Positions 26,301 through 35,390 are shown, counted from the stretch's first letter. The stretch: DNA of 64,000 nucleotides from Polynucleobacter sp. MWH-Aus1W21 (GCF_018687275.1 NZ_CP061287.1:62001-126000), one strand, 5' to 3'. The notes: generated from the letters alone by a model not told the origin. Program-made: numbers and translations.

Positions 26301-28116
26301 ACGCTCCAAGATTAAGCAAGTTGCTTCTGGTCGCTTTGGTGTAACTACAGAATATTTACGTTCTGCCGATCAGATTCAGATCAAAATGGCACAAGGCGCA
26401 AAGCCTGGTGAAGGCGGTCAATTACCTGGCGGTAAAGTTTCTGACTACATCGGTAAGTTGCGTTTCTCAGTACCGGGCGTTGGTTTGATTTCTCCACCTC
26501 CGCACCACGACATTTATTCTATTGAAGATATCGCTCAGTTGATTCATGACCTGAAAAACGTCAATCCAAAAGCCGACGTTTCTGTGAAGTTGGTTTCTGA
26601 GGTGGGCGTTGGTACTGTTGCTGCTGGTGTTGCAAAAGCAAAAGCAGATCACGTTGTGATCGCTGGCCACGATGGTGGTACTGGCGCATCCCCACTGTCT
26701 TCAATCAAGCATGCTGGTTCCCCATGGGAACTTGGTTTGGCTGAAACACAGCAAACATTGGTGCTTAATGGATTGCGTAGTCGTATTCGTGTTCAGGCTG
26801 ATGGCCAAATGAAAACTGGTCGCGACGTAGTGATCGGCGCTTTATTGGGCGCGGATGAGTTTGGTTTTGCTACAGCGCCATTGGTAGTAGAGGGTTGCAT
26901 CATGATGCGCAAGTGTCATTTGAATACCTGTCCAGTTGGTGTTGCTACTCAAGACCCTGAATTGCGTAAGAAATTCTCAGGGAAGCCAGAGCACGTTGTG
27001 AACTTCTTCTTCTTTATTGCTGAAGAAGCTCGTGAAATCATGGCGCAATTAGGCATTCGTAAGTTTGATGACTTAATTGGTCGCGTTGATTTGTTAGATA
27101 CCCGCAAAGGTATTGAGAACTGGAAAGTACACGGCTTGGATTTCAGCAAGATCTTTGCTGAGCCACAGGTTGCTGCTGAAGTTCCACGTTACCAAGTGTT
27201 GACGCAGGATCACGGCTTAGCTAGTGCACTCGACAATATCTTGATTGAGAAGAGTGAGCCTGCCTTAGAGCGTGGCGAGAAGGTATCTTTCATTGTTCCT
27301 GTTAAGAACGTGAACCGTACGGTTGGCGCAATGCTCTCAGGTGAGGTGGCTCAGCGTTATGGCCATGCAGGTTTGCCAGATGACACTATTCATATTCAGT
27401 TGAATGGCACTGCCGGTCAAAGCTTCGCAGCTTTCTTGGCTCGCGGCATCACCTTAGATTTGGTTGGCGATGGTAATGACTACGTTGGTAAAGGTTTGTC
27501 TGGTGGTCGTGTGATTGTTCGTGCTCCGCATGAGTTCCGTGGCGATACAGCGAAGAACATCATTGTTGGCAATACCGTTCTCTACGGTGCGATTGCTGGC
27601 GAGGCATTCTTTAACGGTGTAGCTGGTGAGCGTTTCGCGGTGCGTAACTCTGGTGCTACAACAGTTGTTGAAGGTACTGGCGACCATGGTTGTGAGTACA
27701 TGACTGGTGGCACAGTAGTTGTATTGGGCGCAACAGGCCGTAACTTTGCTGCAGGTATGAGCGGTGGCATTGCTTATGTTTACGACGAAGATGGTTTGTT
27801 CGATAAGCGTTGCAACACCAGCATGGCTACCTTGGAAAAAGTACTGCCTTCTGCTGAGCAGATTGCCAAGATGCCGAAGTCTGAGTGGCATGCCCCTGTC
27901 GATGTTAAAGATGGTGGTGAGCGCTTAACAGACGAGCAAATTTTGAAGGGCTTGATTGAGCGTCATTTCCGCCACACAGGCTCTGAGCGCGCTAAAGCAC
28001 TCTTGGCTGACTGGGAAAGTGCCCGCGGACGTTTTGTGAAAGTTCTCCCAACTGAGTACAAGCGTGCTCTAGGTGAGTTGTGGGAAAAATCTCAAAACAA
28101 AACAGTTGCGGCATAA
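23371..28116 (+). CDS. gltB: Glutamate synthase (NADPH), large subunit
   Basis: Transfers the glutamine amide to 2-oxoglutarate to give two glutamates, with ammonia tunnelling between sites. The 1581-residue protein has an N-terminal amidotransferase domain whose nucleophile C26 (EHDACGVGF) is exposed by removal of a 25-residue propeptide. Next come the central and FMN-binding synthase domains (GEGGEDPNRY, AKPGEGGQLPG), the 3Fe-4S cysteines in CHLNTCPVG, and the C-terminal beta-helix (GGTVVVLGATGRNFAAGMSGG). It precedes gltD by 47 bp. The ribosome binding site is weak. Its leader contains REP-like sequence from the neighbouring RAYT locus, which may influence expression. Confidence 0.98.
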   Translation: MTTQLNTDLRPIAQGLYDPSNEHDACGVGFVAHIKGKKSHEIVSQGLKILENLDHRGAVGADPLMGDGAGILIQIPDTLYREEMAKQGVTLPPLGEYGVGMIFLPKEHASRLACEQELERTVRLEGQVVLGWRDVPVDVKLPMSPTVQLTEPFIRQIFIGRGRDIMTTDALERKLYVIRKTASHAIQDLHLKHGKEYFVTSMSARTIVYKGLLLANQVGAYYQDLQDKRTVSALALVHQRFSTNTFPAWELAHPYRMIAHNGEINTVKGNVNWVNAREGAISSPVLGDDLQKLWPLIYPGQSDTACFDNCLELLVMSGYPLAQAMMMMIPEAWEQHALMDDNRRAFYEYHAAMMEPWDGPAAMAFTDGRQIGATLDRNGLRPARYYVTDDDLVIMGSEAGVLPIPESKIVQKWRLQPGKMFMIDMEQGRIIDDVELKDAVSKAKPYKSWIDAVRVKLDEVDASKVDLIDEKTTIRPAAKLLDRQQAFGYTQEDIKFLMAPMAMNGEEAIGSMGNDSPLAVLSNKNKPLYNYFKQLFAQVTNPPIDPIRENMVMSLVSFIGPKPNLLDTNNINPPMRLEVSQPILDFDDITKIRHIGHYTNGKFRSYELDICYPASWGKAGIEARLASLCAEAADAVRSGYNILIVSDRQVDEKHVAIPALLATSAIHQHLVQKGLRTSVGLVVETGSARETHHFALLAGYGAEAVHPYLAMETLAEMAKGLSGDLSAEKAVKNFVKAIGKGLQKVMSKMGISTYMSYTGSQIFEAIGLNHDIIDQYFKGTPSNVGGIGVFEVAEEALRMHSSAFGNDPVLTNMLDAGGEYAFRIRGENHMWTPDTIAKLQHSTRIGAEKGYQTYKEYANIINDQTKRQMTLRGLFEFKIDPAKAIPLDEVESAKEIVKRFATGAMSLGSISTEAHATLAIAMNRIGGKSNTGEGGEDPNRYVNELKGIPIKKGESLASILGSDVVEANIPLQDGDSLRSKIKQVASGRFGVTTEYLRSADQIQIKMAQGAKPGEGGQLPGGKVSDYIGKLRFSVPGVGLISPPPHHDIYSIEDIAQLIHDLKNVNPKADVSVKLVSEVGVGTVAAGVAKAKADHVVIAGHDGGTGASPLSSIKHAGSPWELGLAETQQTLVLNGLRSRIRVQADGQMKTGRDVVIGALLGADEFGFATAPLVVEGCIMMRKCHLNTCPVGVATQDPELRKKFSGKPEHVVNFFFFIAEEAREIMAQLGIRKFDDLIGRVDLLDTRKGIENWKVHGLDFSKIFAEPQVAAEVPRYQVLTQDHGLASALDNILIEKSEPALERGEKVSFIVPVKNVNRTVGAMLSGEVAQRYGHAGLPDDTIHIQLNGTAGQSFAAFLARGITLDLVGDGNDYVGKGLSGGRVIVRAPHEFRGDTAKNIIVGNTVLYGAIAGEAFFNGVAGERFAVRNSGATTVVEGTGDHGCEYMTGGTVVVLGATGRNFAAGMSGGIAYVYDEDGLFDKRCNTSMATLEKVLPSAEQIAKMPKSEWHAPVDVKDGGERLTDEQILKGLIERHFRHTGSERAKALLADWESARGRFVKVLPTEYKRALGELWEKSQNKTVAA

Positions 28117-28163
28117 GCCACTTAATTAATAAAGACATTAAGAAAAGATACTAAGGATTCGAT

Positions 28164-29627
28164 ATGGGTAAGGTCACAGGATTTATGGAGTTTGAGCGCG
28201 TCGGTGAGACGTACGAAGCGCCGGTTAAACGCCTCCATCATTACAAAGAGTTTGTCGCCGCTTTAACCGATGAAGAAGCTAAAGTTCAAGGCGCGCGTTG
28301 TATGGATTGCGGCATCCCGTTCTGCAATAACGGCTGCCCTGTGAATAACATCATTCCTGACTTCAATGATTTGGTATTTCATAGCGATTGGAAGAATGCA
28401 TTAGATGTTTTGCAATCAACTAATAACTTCCCAGAATTTACTGGCCGTATTTGTCCCGCTCCTTGTGAAGCTGCATGTACTTTAGGGATTAATAGCACGG
28501 CAGTTGGCATCAAGTCTATTGAGCACGCCATCATTGATAAAGGCTGGGAAAGTGGTTGGGTTAAACCTCAACCACCCAAGACCAAGACTGGTAAAAAAGT
28601 AGCAGTAGTTGGCGGTGGACCTGCGGGTATGGCAGCTGCACAGCAATTGGCTCGTGTTGGTCACGATGTGACTGTATTCGAAAAGAATGACCGTGTTGGA
28701 GGCTTGCTCCGCTACGGTATTCCTGATTTCAAAATGGAAAAGTGGTTGATTGACCGTCGTGTTGAACAGATGCAAGCAGAAGGCGTAAAGTTTGAGACTG
28801 GTGTTTTTGTTGGTAAAGAAGCAATTGGTGCTGAAGTAAAAAATTACTCTACCAAGACTGTTTCGCCTGAACAGTTGATGAAAGATTTTGATGCGGTTGT
28901 AATTACTGGCGGCGCAGAGCAGCCACGTGATTTGCCCGTGCCAGGCCGTGAGTTAGCTGGTGTCCACTATGCATTAGAGTTCTTGATTCCACAGAACAAA
29001 GAAAATGCAGGTGATTTCAAAAATGAAATTCGTGCGACTGATAAGCATGTTGTAGTTATCGGTGGTGGTGATACAGGCTCTGATTGTGTAGGTACTTCTA
29101 ACCGCCATGGCGCTACCAAGATTACTCAGTTTGAACTACTCCCACAACCTCCTGAAGAGGAAAACAAGCCATTGGTATGGCCATATTGGCCAACAAAGTT
29201 GCGCACATCCTCTTCTCACGAAGAAGGTTGTGATCGTGACTGGTCTGTTGGAACTAAACGTTTTGAAGGTAAAAACGGCAAAGTAGAGAAATTAATTGGC
29301 GTACGTTTGGAGTGGAAAGACGGCAAGATGTCAGAAGTGCCAAACTCTGAATTTGAGATTAAGGCAGATTTAGTGCTTTTGGCGATGGGCTTTGTGTCTC
29401 CAGTTCAGCAAGTGCTGAATGCTTTCGGTGTTGAAAAAGATGCTCGTGGCAATGCTAAAGCGACCGTAGATGGTCAAAATGCCTATCAAACGAACGTTCC
29501 CAAGGTGTTTGCCGCTGGCGATATGCGTCGCGGACAGTCTCTGGTGGTTTGGGCGATTCGTGAAGGCCGCCAATGCGCCCGTTCAGTTGATGAATATTTA
29601 ATGGGGTCTTCTGTTTTACCTCGATAA
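28164..29627 (+). CDS. gltD: Glutamate synthase (NADPH), small subunit
   Basis: FAD-dependent subunit that feeds NADPH electrons to GltB. The 487 residues show N-terminal Fe-S cysteine motifs (CMDCGIPFCNNGCPVNN and CPAPCEAACTLG), the FAD-binding GGGPAGMAAA and the NADPH-binding GGGDTGSDC. The FAD-contact motif near the C-terminus (PKVFAAGDMRRGQSLVVWAI) is intact. The start has AAGGAT upstream. It forms an operon with gltB; mlaF begins 9 bp after its stop, so transcription may continue into the Mla genes. Confidence 0.98.
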   Translation: MGKVTGFMEFERVGETYEAPVKRLHHYKEFVAALTDEEAKVQGARCMDCGIPFCNNGCPVNNIIPDFNDLVFHSDWKNALDVLQSTNNFPEFTGRICPAPCEAACTLGINSTAVGIKSIEHAIIDKGWESGWVKPQPPKTKTGKKVAVVGGGPAGMAAAQQLARVGHDVTVFEKNDRVGGLLRYGIPDFKMEKWLIDRRVEQMQAEGVKFETGVFVGKEAIGAEVKNYSTKTVSPEQLMKDFDAVVITGGAEQPRDLPVPGRELAGVHYALEFLIPQNKENAGDFKNEIRATDKHVVVIGGGDTGSDCVGTSNRHGATKITQFELLPQPPEEENKPLVWPYWPTKLRTSSSHEEGCDRDWSVGTKRFEGKNGKVEKLIGVRLEWKDGKMSEVPNSEFEIKADLVLLAMGFVSPVQQVLNAFGVEKDARGNAKATVDGQNAYQTNVPKVFAAGDMRRGQSLVVWAIREGRQCARSVDEYLMGSSVLPR

Positions 29628-29636
29628 TGTGAGGAT

Positions 29637-30491
29637 ATGAACAGTGGCCGGCCAAACTCTTTGGATGTAAGCAAGCAAGCTGCAGGCGAGGTTGTCGTCT
29701 CTATTAAAGACGTCAACTTTTCCTACGCTGCAGGTGAGCGGCAAATTTTGTCGGGACTCAATATGGAGTTTCGACGCGGTCAAGTAGTTGCTGTTATGGG
29801 CGGCTCTGGTTGTGGCAAGACCACCATTCTTCGTCTGATCGGTGGTCAATATATGGCCCAATCGGGTCAAGTTCTGTTTGAAGGTCAAGATATTGGCAAG
29901 ATGAGTGGTGCTGAGTTGATGGCCGCTCGTCGACGGATGGGCATGCTCTTTCAGTTTGGCGCTTTATTTACCGATCTCAGTGTTTTTGAAAACGTTGCCT
30001 TTCCACTCCGCGAGCATACCGACTTAAGTGAAGAGCTCTTACATTCATTGGTATTGATGAAACTCAATGCTGTCGGTTTGCGTGGCGCACGTGATTTAAT
30101 GCCCGCTCAAATTTCTGGTGGTATGGCGCGACGTGTTGCACTTGCTAGGGCGATTGCACTAGATCCTCCATTGATCATGTACGACGAGCCTTTTGCTGGA
30201 TTGGATCCGATTTCGCTTGGTATTACGGCACGCCTGATTCGCGACCTGAATAATGCCCTGGGAGCCACGAGTTTATTGGTCACGCATGATGTTGAGGAAA
30301 CTTTTGCCATTGCTGACTATGTGTACTTTATTGCGAATGGCCGCATTGGCGCTGAAGGAACTCCTGACGAGTTAAGTCGCTCAACCGATCCTTTTGTCAG
30401 ACAGTTTTTAGATGCCGCACCAGATGGTCCCGTGCCATTCCACTACCCAGGTAAAACCTTGGAAGAAGATTTTGGAGCTAGACCTCTATGA
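29637..30491 (+). CDS. mlaF: Phospholipid ABC transporter ATP-binding protein MlaF
   Basis: ATPase of the MlaFEDB complex, which moves phospholipids between the inner and outer membranes to keep lipid asymmetry. The 284-residue protein has Walker A GGSGCGKTT, signature ISGGMARRV, Walker B LIMYDEP and the switch histidine in LLVTHDVEE. A C-terminal extension of about 40 residues follows, as in MlaF proteins. It overlaps mlaE by 4 bp (ATGA at 30488). The gene order mlaF-E-D-A-C-B is the betaproteobacterial arrangement. Confidence 0.95.
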   Translation: MNSGRPNSLDVSKQAAGEVVVSIKDVNFSYAAGERQILSGLNMEFRRGQVVAVMGGSGCGKTTILRLIGGQYMAQSGQVLFEGQDIGKMSGAELMAARRRMGMLFQFGALFTDLSVFENVAFPLREHTDLSEELLHSLVLMKLNAVGLRGARDLMPAQISGGMARRVALARAIALDPPLIMYDEPFAGLDPISLGITARLIRDLNNALGATSLLVTHDVEETFAIADYVYFIANGRIGAEGTPDELSRSTDPFVRQFLDAAPDGPVPFHYPGKTLEEDFGARPL

Positions 30492-31276
30492 CTGCACTAT
30501 TAAATCTCTTTGGTGATCTTGGATTTTTTGTTCGTCGTAACTTAAGTAGTCTTGGATTGGCTGCCCGCATGTTTGTAGCGGTGATCGTGCGCTCAGGATT
30601 CTTGCTTAAGAGACCACGCTTAGTGATCGATCAAATTTTATTTGTTGGCAACCATTCGTTCATCATCATTGCGGTCTCAGGATTATTTGTAGGTTTCGTA
30701 TTGGGTTTGCAGGGTTACTACACCTTAAATCGTTATGGTTCAGAACAAGCCCTTGGCTTGTTGGTCGCACTGTCTTTAACTCGTGAGCTAGGCCCTGTGA
30801 TTACAGCCTTATTGTTTGCTGGTAGAGCTGGCACTTCATTGACCGCAGAAATTGGTTTAATGAAGGCGGGTGAGCAATTGACTGCTATGGAGATGATGGC
30901 AGTGGATCCATTGGGTCGTGTGATTGCACCACGACTCTGGGCGGGCATTATTTCAATGCCAATATTGGCCACCATCTTTACAGCTGTAGGTGTACTTGGT
31001 GGTTACTTGGTTGGTGTTCCGCTTATTGGGGTGGATTCAGGAGCTTTCTGGTCACAAATGCAGGGTGGCGTAGACCTGTTTTCGGATATTGGTAACGGCC
31101 TAATTAAAAGCATGGTGTTTGGTGTGGCAGTAACTTTTATTGCCCTCTATCAAGGTTATGAATCTAAGCCTACGCCTGAAGGCGTTTCGCAAGCGACTAC
31201 CCGTACGGTGGTGATCTCTTCTTTATCGGTTTTAGCATTGGATTTCTTGCTAACCGCGATGATGTTCTCAAATTAG
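30488..31276 (+). CDS. mlaE: Phospholipid ABC transporter permease MlaE
   Basis: Inner-membrane permease of the Mla system. The 262 residues include about five or six membrane helices and the conserved cytoplasmic-facing EXGLMKAGEQLTAMEMMAVDP region (residues EIGLMKAGEQ, then MEMMAVDPLGRVIAPRLWAG). It is translationally coupled to mlaF. No unusual residue was noticed. Confidence 0.95.
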   Translation: MTALLNLFGDLGFFVRRNLSSLGLAARMFVAVIVRSGFLLKRPRLVIDQILFVGNHSFIIIAVSGLFVGFVLGLQGYYTLNRYGSEQALGLLVALSLTRELGPVITALLFAGRAGTSLTAEIGLMKAGEQLTAMEMMAVDPLGRVIAPRLWAGIISMPILATIFTAVGVLGGYLVGVPLIGVDSGAFWSQMQGGVDLFSDIGNGLIKSMVFGVAVTFIALYQGYESKPTPEGVSQATTRTVVISSLSVLALDFLLTAMMFSN

Positions 31277-31297
31277 AAAGAATAAACTGGGGCTCTT

Positions 31298-31780
31298 ATG
31301 AGAAAAAGTGCAATTGATGTTTGGGTAGGAATCTTTGTTGCCATTGGTTTATTGGCAGCGTTATTTCTTGCGCTAAAAGTAGGCAATATGAATGCAGTGT
31401 CATTTGCTCCCACATACAAAATTTCTGCACGCTTTGACAACATCGGCGGCTTAAAGCCCCGCGCACCTGTTAAAAGTGCTGGAGTAGTTGTTGGCAGAAT
31501 TGCCAATATCTCCTTCGATGACAAGACTTATCAGGCAACAGTGGTTATGACGATTGAAGATTCTTTTAAGTTTCCAAAAGATTCCTCTGCAAAGATTTTG
31601 ACATCCGGTTTATTGGGCGAGCAATATATTGGCCTTGAAGCAGGTGGCTCGGATGATATGTTGACTAATGGCGAGAAGATTTCTCAGACTCAGTCAGCAA
31701 TTGTTTTAGAAAACCTAATCAGTCAGTTTCTCTATAACAAAGCAGCAGATAGTGGCCAGGAAAAAGGCGCAGCAAAATGA
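31298..31780 (+). CDS. mlaD: Phospholipid-binding MCE protein MlaD
   Basis: Membrane-anchored periplasmic MCE-domain protein that forms a hexameric ring on MlaFE. The 160-residue protein has one N-terminal membrane helix (VGIFVAIGLLAALFLAL) and one MCE domain (SARFDNIGGLKPRAPVKSAGVVVG, then ILTSGLLGEQYIGLEAGG). Its 3' end overlaps mlaA by 4 bp. Length fits the single-MCE class. Confidence 0.95.
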   Translation: MRKSAIDVWVGIFVAIGLLAALFLALKVGNMNAVSFAPTYKISARFDNIGGLKPRAPVKSAGVVVGRIANISFDDKTYQATVVMTIEDSFKFPKDSSAKILTSGLLGEQYIGLEAGGSDDMLTNGEKISQTQSAIVLENLISQFLYNKAADSGQEKGAAK

Positions 31781-32523
31781 TGTTGTCGCTTTTGCGCAAA
31801 CTCAAGATAGTTGCTTTGCTGAGTTTGATTGCAGTTATTGTTGGTTGTGCATCCATTCCTGCTGGCGCAGAGCGTTCACCCCAAGATCCATGGGAGCCAT
31901 TTAATCGCTCTGTATTTGAATTTAATGAAGGTTTAGACGCTTATGTACTTAAGCCGGTAGTTGCAGGCTATCGCTTTGTGTTGCCTGAGTTTGTACGCGA
32001 CGGGATTTACAACTTTTTTAGCAACTACAACGATATCTATACTGCGCTCTTTAACCTGCTACAAGGCAAGCCGGATTATGCGTTTAATGATTTCATGCGG
32101 GTGGTGGTCAATACCACAATGGGCTTGGGTGGCCTATTGGATTTAGCAACACCAGGCGGTTTAGAAAAGCATAAGGAAGATTGGGGCCAAACTTTGGGTG
32201 TTTGGGGTGTGCCTTCTGGCCCATATGTTGTTTTGCCTTTCTTTGGGCCAAGCAATGTGCGCGATACTTTTGGCACTGTGGCTGATTTAGAGTCAGACTA
32301 TCTTTTTAGCTATGTAAAGGATATTGGAGTTAGAAATAGCATTACTGGGCTACGTGTAGTGAATGCCCGAAATACATATTACGAAGCTGGTGATTTATTG
32401 GATGGTGCTGCAATAGATAAGTACAGCTTTATGCGCGATGCTTATATTCAAAGACGGGCATATCAAATTAATGAGGGTCGCGAGGATGAAGAGCCCATCA
32501 TTTATGAGAACCCATATCAATAA
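31777..32523 (+). CDS. mlaA: Outer-membrane lipoprotein MlaA (VacJ)
   Basis: MlaA removes phospholipids from the outer leaflet of the outer membrane and hands them to MlaC. The lipobox is IVGC with C24, followed by the family start DPWEPFNRSVFEFNEGLD. The segments NNYNDIYTALFNLLQGK-like (residues around 85-100) and GPYVVLPFFGPSNVRDT are diagnostic. It has 248 residues. In enterobacteria mlaA lies elsewhere; inclusion between mlaD and mlaC is the betaproteobacterial layout. Confidence 0.96.
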   Translation: MMLSLLRKLKIVALLSLIAVIVGCASIPAGAERSPQDPWEPFNRSVFEFNEGLDAYVLKPVVAGYRFVLPEFVRDGIYNFFSNYNDIYTALFNLLQGKPDYAFNDFMRVVVNTTMGLGGLLDLATPGGLEKHKEDWGQTLGVWGVPSGPYVVLPFFGPSNVRDTFGTVADLESDYLFSYVKDIGVRNSITGLRVVNARNTYYEAGDLLDGAAIDKYSFMRDAYIQRRAYQINEGREDEEPIIYENPYQ

Positions 32524-32594
32524 GCGGTCAACGAATATCGCCTGGTGCGACTAAAATGAGTCTCAATTTAGATAAAGATAGTGGGCAGGAGAAT

Positions 32595-33236
32595 ATGAAA
32601 AACTTTAAAAGAATCTGCGGCTTCATTTTTGCGGGCTTGCTGCTCGCTTCCGGCGCTGTTTTTGCTCAAACTCCTGATCAATCAACCCCTCCAGATGCTT
32701 TAATTAAGATGGTCGTTACTGAGGTAATGGCAACCGTTAAAGCAGATCCAGATATTCAAAAGGGCAATATTCCTAAGATTGTCGAGTTGGTGGAGAAGAA
32801 AATTGTTCCCTATACCGATATGCGTCGTACTACGGAAATGGCGATGGGCCCAAATTGGAAAAAGGCAACGCCTGAACAGCAGGCTCAACTGACTTCTGAA
32901 TTTAAGAATCTTCTAATTCGCACCTATTCCGGCGCTTTGAGCCAATTGCGCGACCAGACTGTGCAATTCAAAGCTTTGCGGGCTGCACCAGATGATAAAG
33001 AGGTAGTTGTGAAAACGGTTGTACTTGGCCGTGGTGACCCAGTACCTCTGGACTATCGCCTTGAGAAGACAGCTAATGGCTGGAAAGTTTATGACATGAA
33101 CATCATGGGTGTTTGGTTGGTCGAGGCTTATCGCAATCAATTCTCCAATCAAATCAGTCAAAACGGTGTTGAAGGTTTGGTGAAGTTCTTACAAGACCGT
33201 AACAAGCAATTAGCCGCAGCTAAGCCAAGCAATTAA
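32595..33236 (+). CDS. mlaC: Periplasmic phospholipid shuttle MlaC
   Basis: Soluble periplasmic protein that ferries phospholipid between MlaA and MlaD. The open frame begins at 32556, but the ATG at 32595 follows a clear CAGGAG ribosome binding site and starts a normal signal peptide (MKNFKRICGF through VFA-QTP). The mature protein has the PYTDMRRTTEMAMG region and the RTYSGAL segment of the family. The length is 213 residues. Confidence 0.94.
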   Translation: MKNFKRICGFIFAGLLLASGAVFAQTPDQSTPPDALIKMVVTEVMATVKADPDIQKGNIPKIVELVEKKIVPYTDMRRTTEMAMGPNWKKATPEQQAQLTSEFKNLLIRTYSGALSQLRDQTVQFKALRAAPDDKEVVVKTVVLGRGDPVPLDYRLEKTANGWKVYDMNIMGVWLVEAYRNQFSNQISQNGVEGLVKFLQDRNKQLAAAKPSN

Positions 33237-33254
33237 TAGCTAGAAATAGAGATC

Positions 33255-33512
33255 ATGCCTTTTCTTTTGCCTAAAAAAGTAACGCAAGAAACTGCCTTGC
33301 AGCTGCAAAAGGAAGGCTTGTTAAATAGCCCAAATTTGCAATCGATCGATTGCTCTGCGCTCAAAGACTTTGACTCCACCGTATTAACTGTTTTATTGGC
33401 ATGGCAAAAAAAGCTTAAGTTTGAAGGCAAATCTATTTCCATAGAGCATGCGCCAGAGAAGCTAAAAGTGCTGGCTGGTGTTTACGGTGTTGCTGTATTG
33501 CTAGGTTTGTAA
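33255..33512 (+). CDS. mlaB: STAS-domain protein MlaB
   Basis: Small cytoplasmic STAS-domain subunit (85 residues) that stabilises MlaF in the transporter. The core IDCSALKDFDSTVLTVLLAW matches the STAS strand-loop-helix with the conserved serine/threonine region (DSTVL). It overlaps the following ATPase gene by one base (TAATG at 33510-33514). Identity depends on fold pattern plus position at the end of the mla operon. Confidence 0.88.
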   Translation: MPFLLPKKVTQETALQLQKEGLLNSPNLQSIDCSALKDFDSTVLTVLLAWQKKLKFEGKSISIEHAPEKLKVLAGVYGVAVLLGL

Positions 33513-34270
33513 TGACAATGCATCCTGCAATATCTATACAAAACATATCCAAGCAATACGGAGCACTTCAAGCATTAGATGATGTTTCACTAGCTATCGA
33601 GCCTGGAGAGTTTTTTGGTTTGTTGGGCCCAAATGGTGCTGGCAAGACCACTTTAATTTCTATTTTGGCTGGTTTAGTCAGACCTAGCCATGGCCACGCT
33701 GCCATCATGGGCGCCGATGTTCAAAAAGGTTTTCGGGAGGCGCGCCGTATGCTGGGCGTTGTTCCTCAAGAGTTGGTCTTTGACCCCTTCTTTACAGTTC
33801 GAGAAACTTTGCGTTTTCAGTCTGGCTACTTTGGGATACGCAATAACGATGCATGGATTGACGAGATCATGGCTAATCTTGATCTCACCTCTAAAGCCGA
33901 TAGCAATATGCGTTCTTTGTCTGGTGGAATGAAACGCCGAGTGCTTGTAGCTCAGGCATTGGTACATAGACCACCAGTCATCATTCTGGATGAGCCTACT
34001 GCCGGTGTAGATGTCGAGTTACGTCAATCCTTATGGCAATTTATCAGCAGACTGAATCAAGATGGCCATACGATTGTTTTAACTACACATTATTTAGAAG
34101 AGGCTGAAGCTCTGTGTCAGCGCATTGCCATGCTCAAGCAAGGCAAGATTGTGGCGCTAGATACCACCGCTAATTTATTAAGTCGTTACGGATCGGTCAA
34201 AAAAGATGGCGAAGGTAAAACCGATCTGGAAGAAGTCTTTGTCAACATCATGTCAGGGAACGCTCAATGA
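33512..34270 (+). CDS. ABC-2 type transporter, ATP-binding protein
   Basis: ATPase of 252 residues with Walker A GPNGAGKTT, signature LSGGMKRRV, Walker B VIILDEP and H-loop LTTHYLEEAE. It pairs with the permease at 34267 (4-bp overlap). The pair resembles the NodI/YadG group of exporters; the substrate is unknown. The ATG at 33512 overlaps the mlaB stop; an ATG at 33518 (MHPAIS) is an alternative. Co-transcription with mla suggests an envelope-related substrate, an inference only. Confidence 0.93.
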   Translation: MTMHPAISIQNISKQYGALQALDDVSLAIEPGEFFGLLGPNGAGKTTLISILAGLVRPSHGHAAIMGADVQKGFREARRMLGVVPQELVFDPFFTVRETLRFQSGYFGIRNNDAWIDEIMANLDLTSKADSNMRSLSGGMKRRVLVAQALVHRPPVIILDEPTAGVDVELRQSLWQFISRLNQDGHTIVLTTHYLEEAEALCQRIAMLKQGKIVALDTTANLLSRYGSVKKDGEGKTDLEEVFVNIMSGNAQ

Positions 34271-35055
34271 AGCACGGCCTCAATCGACCTGCCTTGGAGT
34301 ACGGTAGCGGCTTCCCGACTTTATTGTTCAAAGAGGTAAAGCGCTTTTATAAAGTGGCTTTTCAGACAGTGGCAGCGCCAGTACTTACGGCTGTGCTTTA
34401 TCTCATGATCTTCGGGCATGTGCTTGAGGGGAGGGAAGTGTATGGCCGCTTGAGCTATACGGCTTTCTTGATTCCAGGCCTTGTGATGATGAGTGTTTTG
34501 CAAAACGCTTTTGCCAATACATCCTCCTCTTTAATTCAGTCCAAAGTCACAGGTAATTTGGTCTTTGTTCTACTTGCTCCTTTGAGTCACTTTGAGTTCT
34601 ATGCTGCTTATATATTGGCTGCAGTCTTCAGGGGAATTGTGGTTGGCATGGGCGTGCTTTTAATTACCTCATGGTTTGCATTCCCCGCGCTCGAATATCC
34701 ACTGTGGATTTTGGTATTTGCATTTTTAGGTGCAGCAATTTTAGGAAGTCTCGGCTTAATTGCTGGCATATGGGCTGATAAATATGATCAGTTGGCTGCC
34801 TTTCAGAATTTCATCATCATGCCAGCTACGATGTTGTCTGGCGTTTTCTATTCCATTCATTCTTTACCGCCAGCATGGCAAGTGGTCTCACACTTCAACC
34901 CTTTCTTTTATATGATTGATGGGTTCCGCTACGGATTTTTTGGAGTTTCTGATAACTCCCCTTGGAGTAGTTTGGTGATCGTATTTTGTTTCTTTGTGGT
35001 GGTGTCAGCCATTGCATTGCGCTTGCTCCAAAAGGGCTATAAGCTCCGTTACTAA
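34267..35055 (+). CDS. ABC-2 type transporter, permease
   Basis: Membrane subunit of 262 residues with six predicted helices. The ABC-2 signature is near residues 170-205: ADKYDQLAAFQNFIIMPATMLSGVFYS, followed by FNPFFYMIDGFRYGFFG. It is the partner of the ATPase encoded just upstream. It resembles the YadH/NodJ group. The transported substrate cannot be read from the sequence. Confidence 0.93.
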   Translation: MKHGLNRPALEYGSGFPTLLFKEVKRFYKVAFQTVAAPVLTAVLYLMIFGHVLEGREVYGRLSYTAFLIPGLVMMSVLQNAFANTSSSLIQSKVTGNLVFVLLAPLSHFEFYAAYILAAVFRGIVVGMGVLLITSWFAFPALEYPLWILVFAFLGAAILGSLGLIAGIWADKYDQLAAFQNFIIMPATMLSGVFYSIHSLPPAWQVVSHFNPFFYMIDGFRYGFFGVSDNSPWSSLVIVFCFFVVVSAIALRLLQKGYKLRY

Positions 35056-35085
35056 TTATTAATACCCTGGTTCATTAGGAAAAAA

Positions 35086-35334
35086 ATGCTACCCACCCCT
35101 GAACAGATTGAAGGCTATATCAAGCAAGGTATTCAATGCACCCATATACAGGTTGAGGGTGATGGACAACATTTTTTTGCAACGATTGTGAGTCCGGAGT
35201 TTGAGGGTAAGCGTCTAGTGCAGCGTCATCAATTGGTCTATGGTGCCATGGGTGATCGTATGAAAGCAGAAGTTCATGCTTTATCAATTAAGGCTTTTAC
35301 ACCGGAAGAATTTGCACAGAATTCAGCGGCATAA
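35086..35334 (+). CDS. ibaG: BolA/IbaG family protein
   Basis: Small protein (82 residues) of the BolA fold, close to E. coli IbaG, whose gene also lies by mla and murA. The family segment RLVQRHQLVYGAMGDRM includes the conserved histidine that coordinates a shared [2Fe-2S] cluster with monothiol glutaredoxins. A monothiol glutaredoxin gene is present at the far end of this window (63906-64000). An AGGAAAA ribosome binding site precedes the ATG. Confidence 0.92.
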   Translation: MLPTPEQIEGYIKQGIQCTHIQVEGDGQHFFATIVSPEFEGKRLVQRHQLVYGAMGDRMKAEVHALSIKAFTPEEFAQNSAA

Positions 35335-35390
35335 GAGTTCTCTTATTACACACTACACATTAATAACTAAGTTTTTACTGGAATCGTTTC

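Noticed and set aside
27454..27891. 145-codon minus-strand open frame within gltB
   Set aside because: Fully inside the conserved beta-helix domain of GltB; its translation has no recognisable features.
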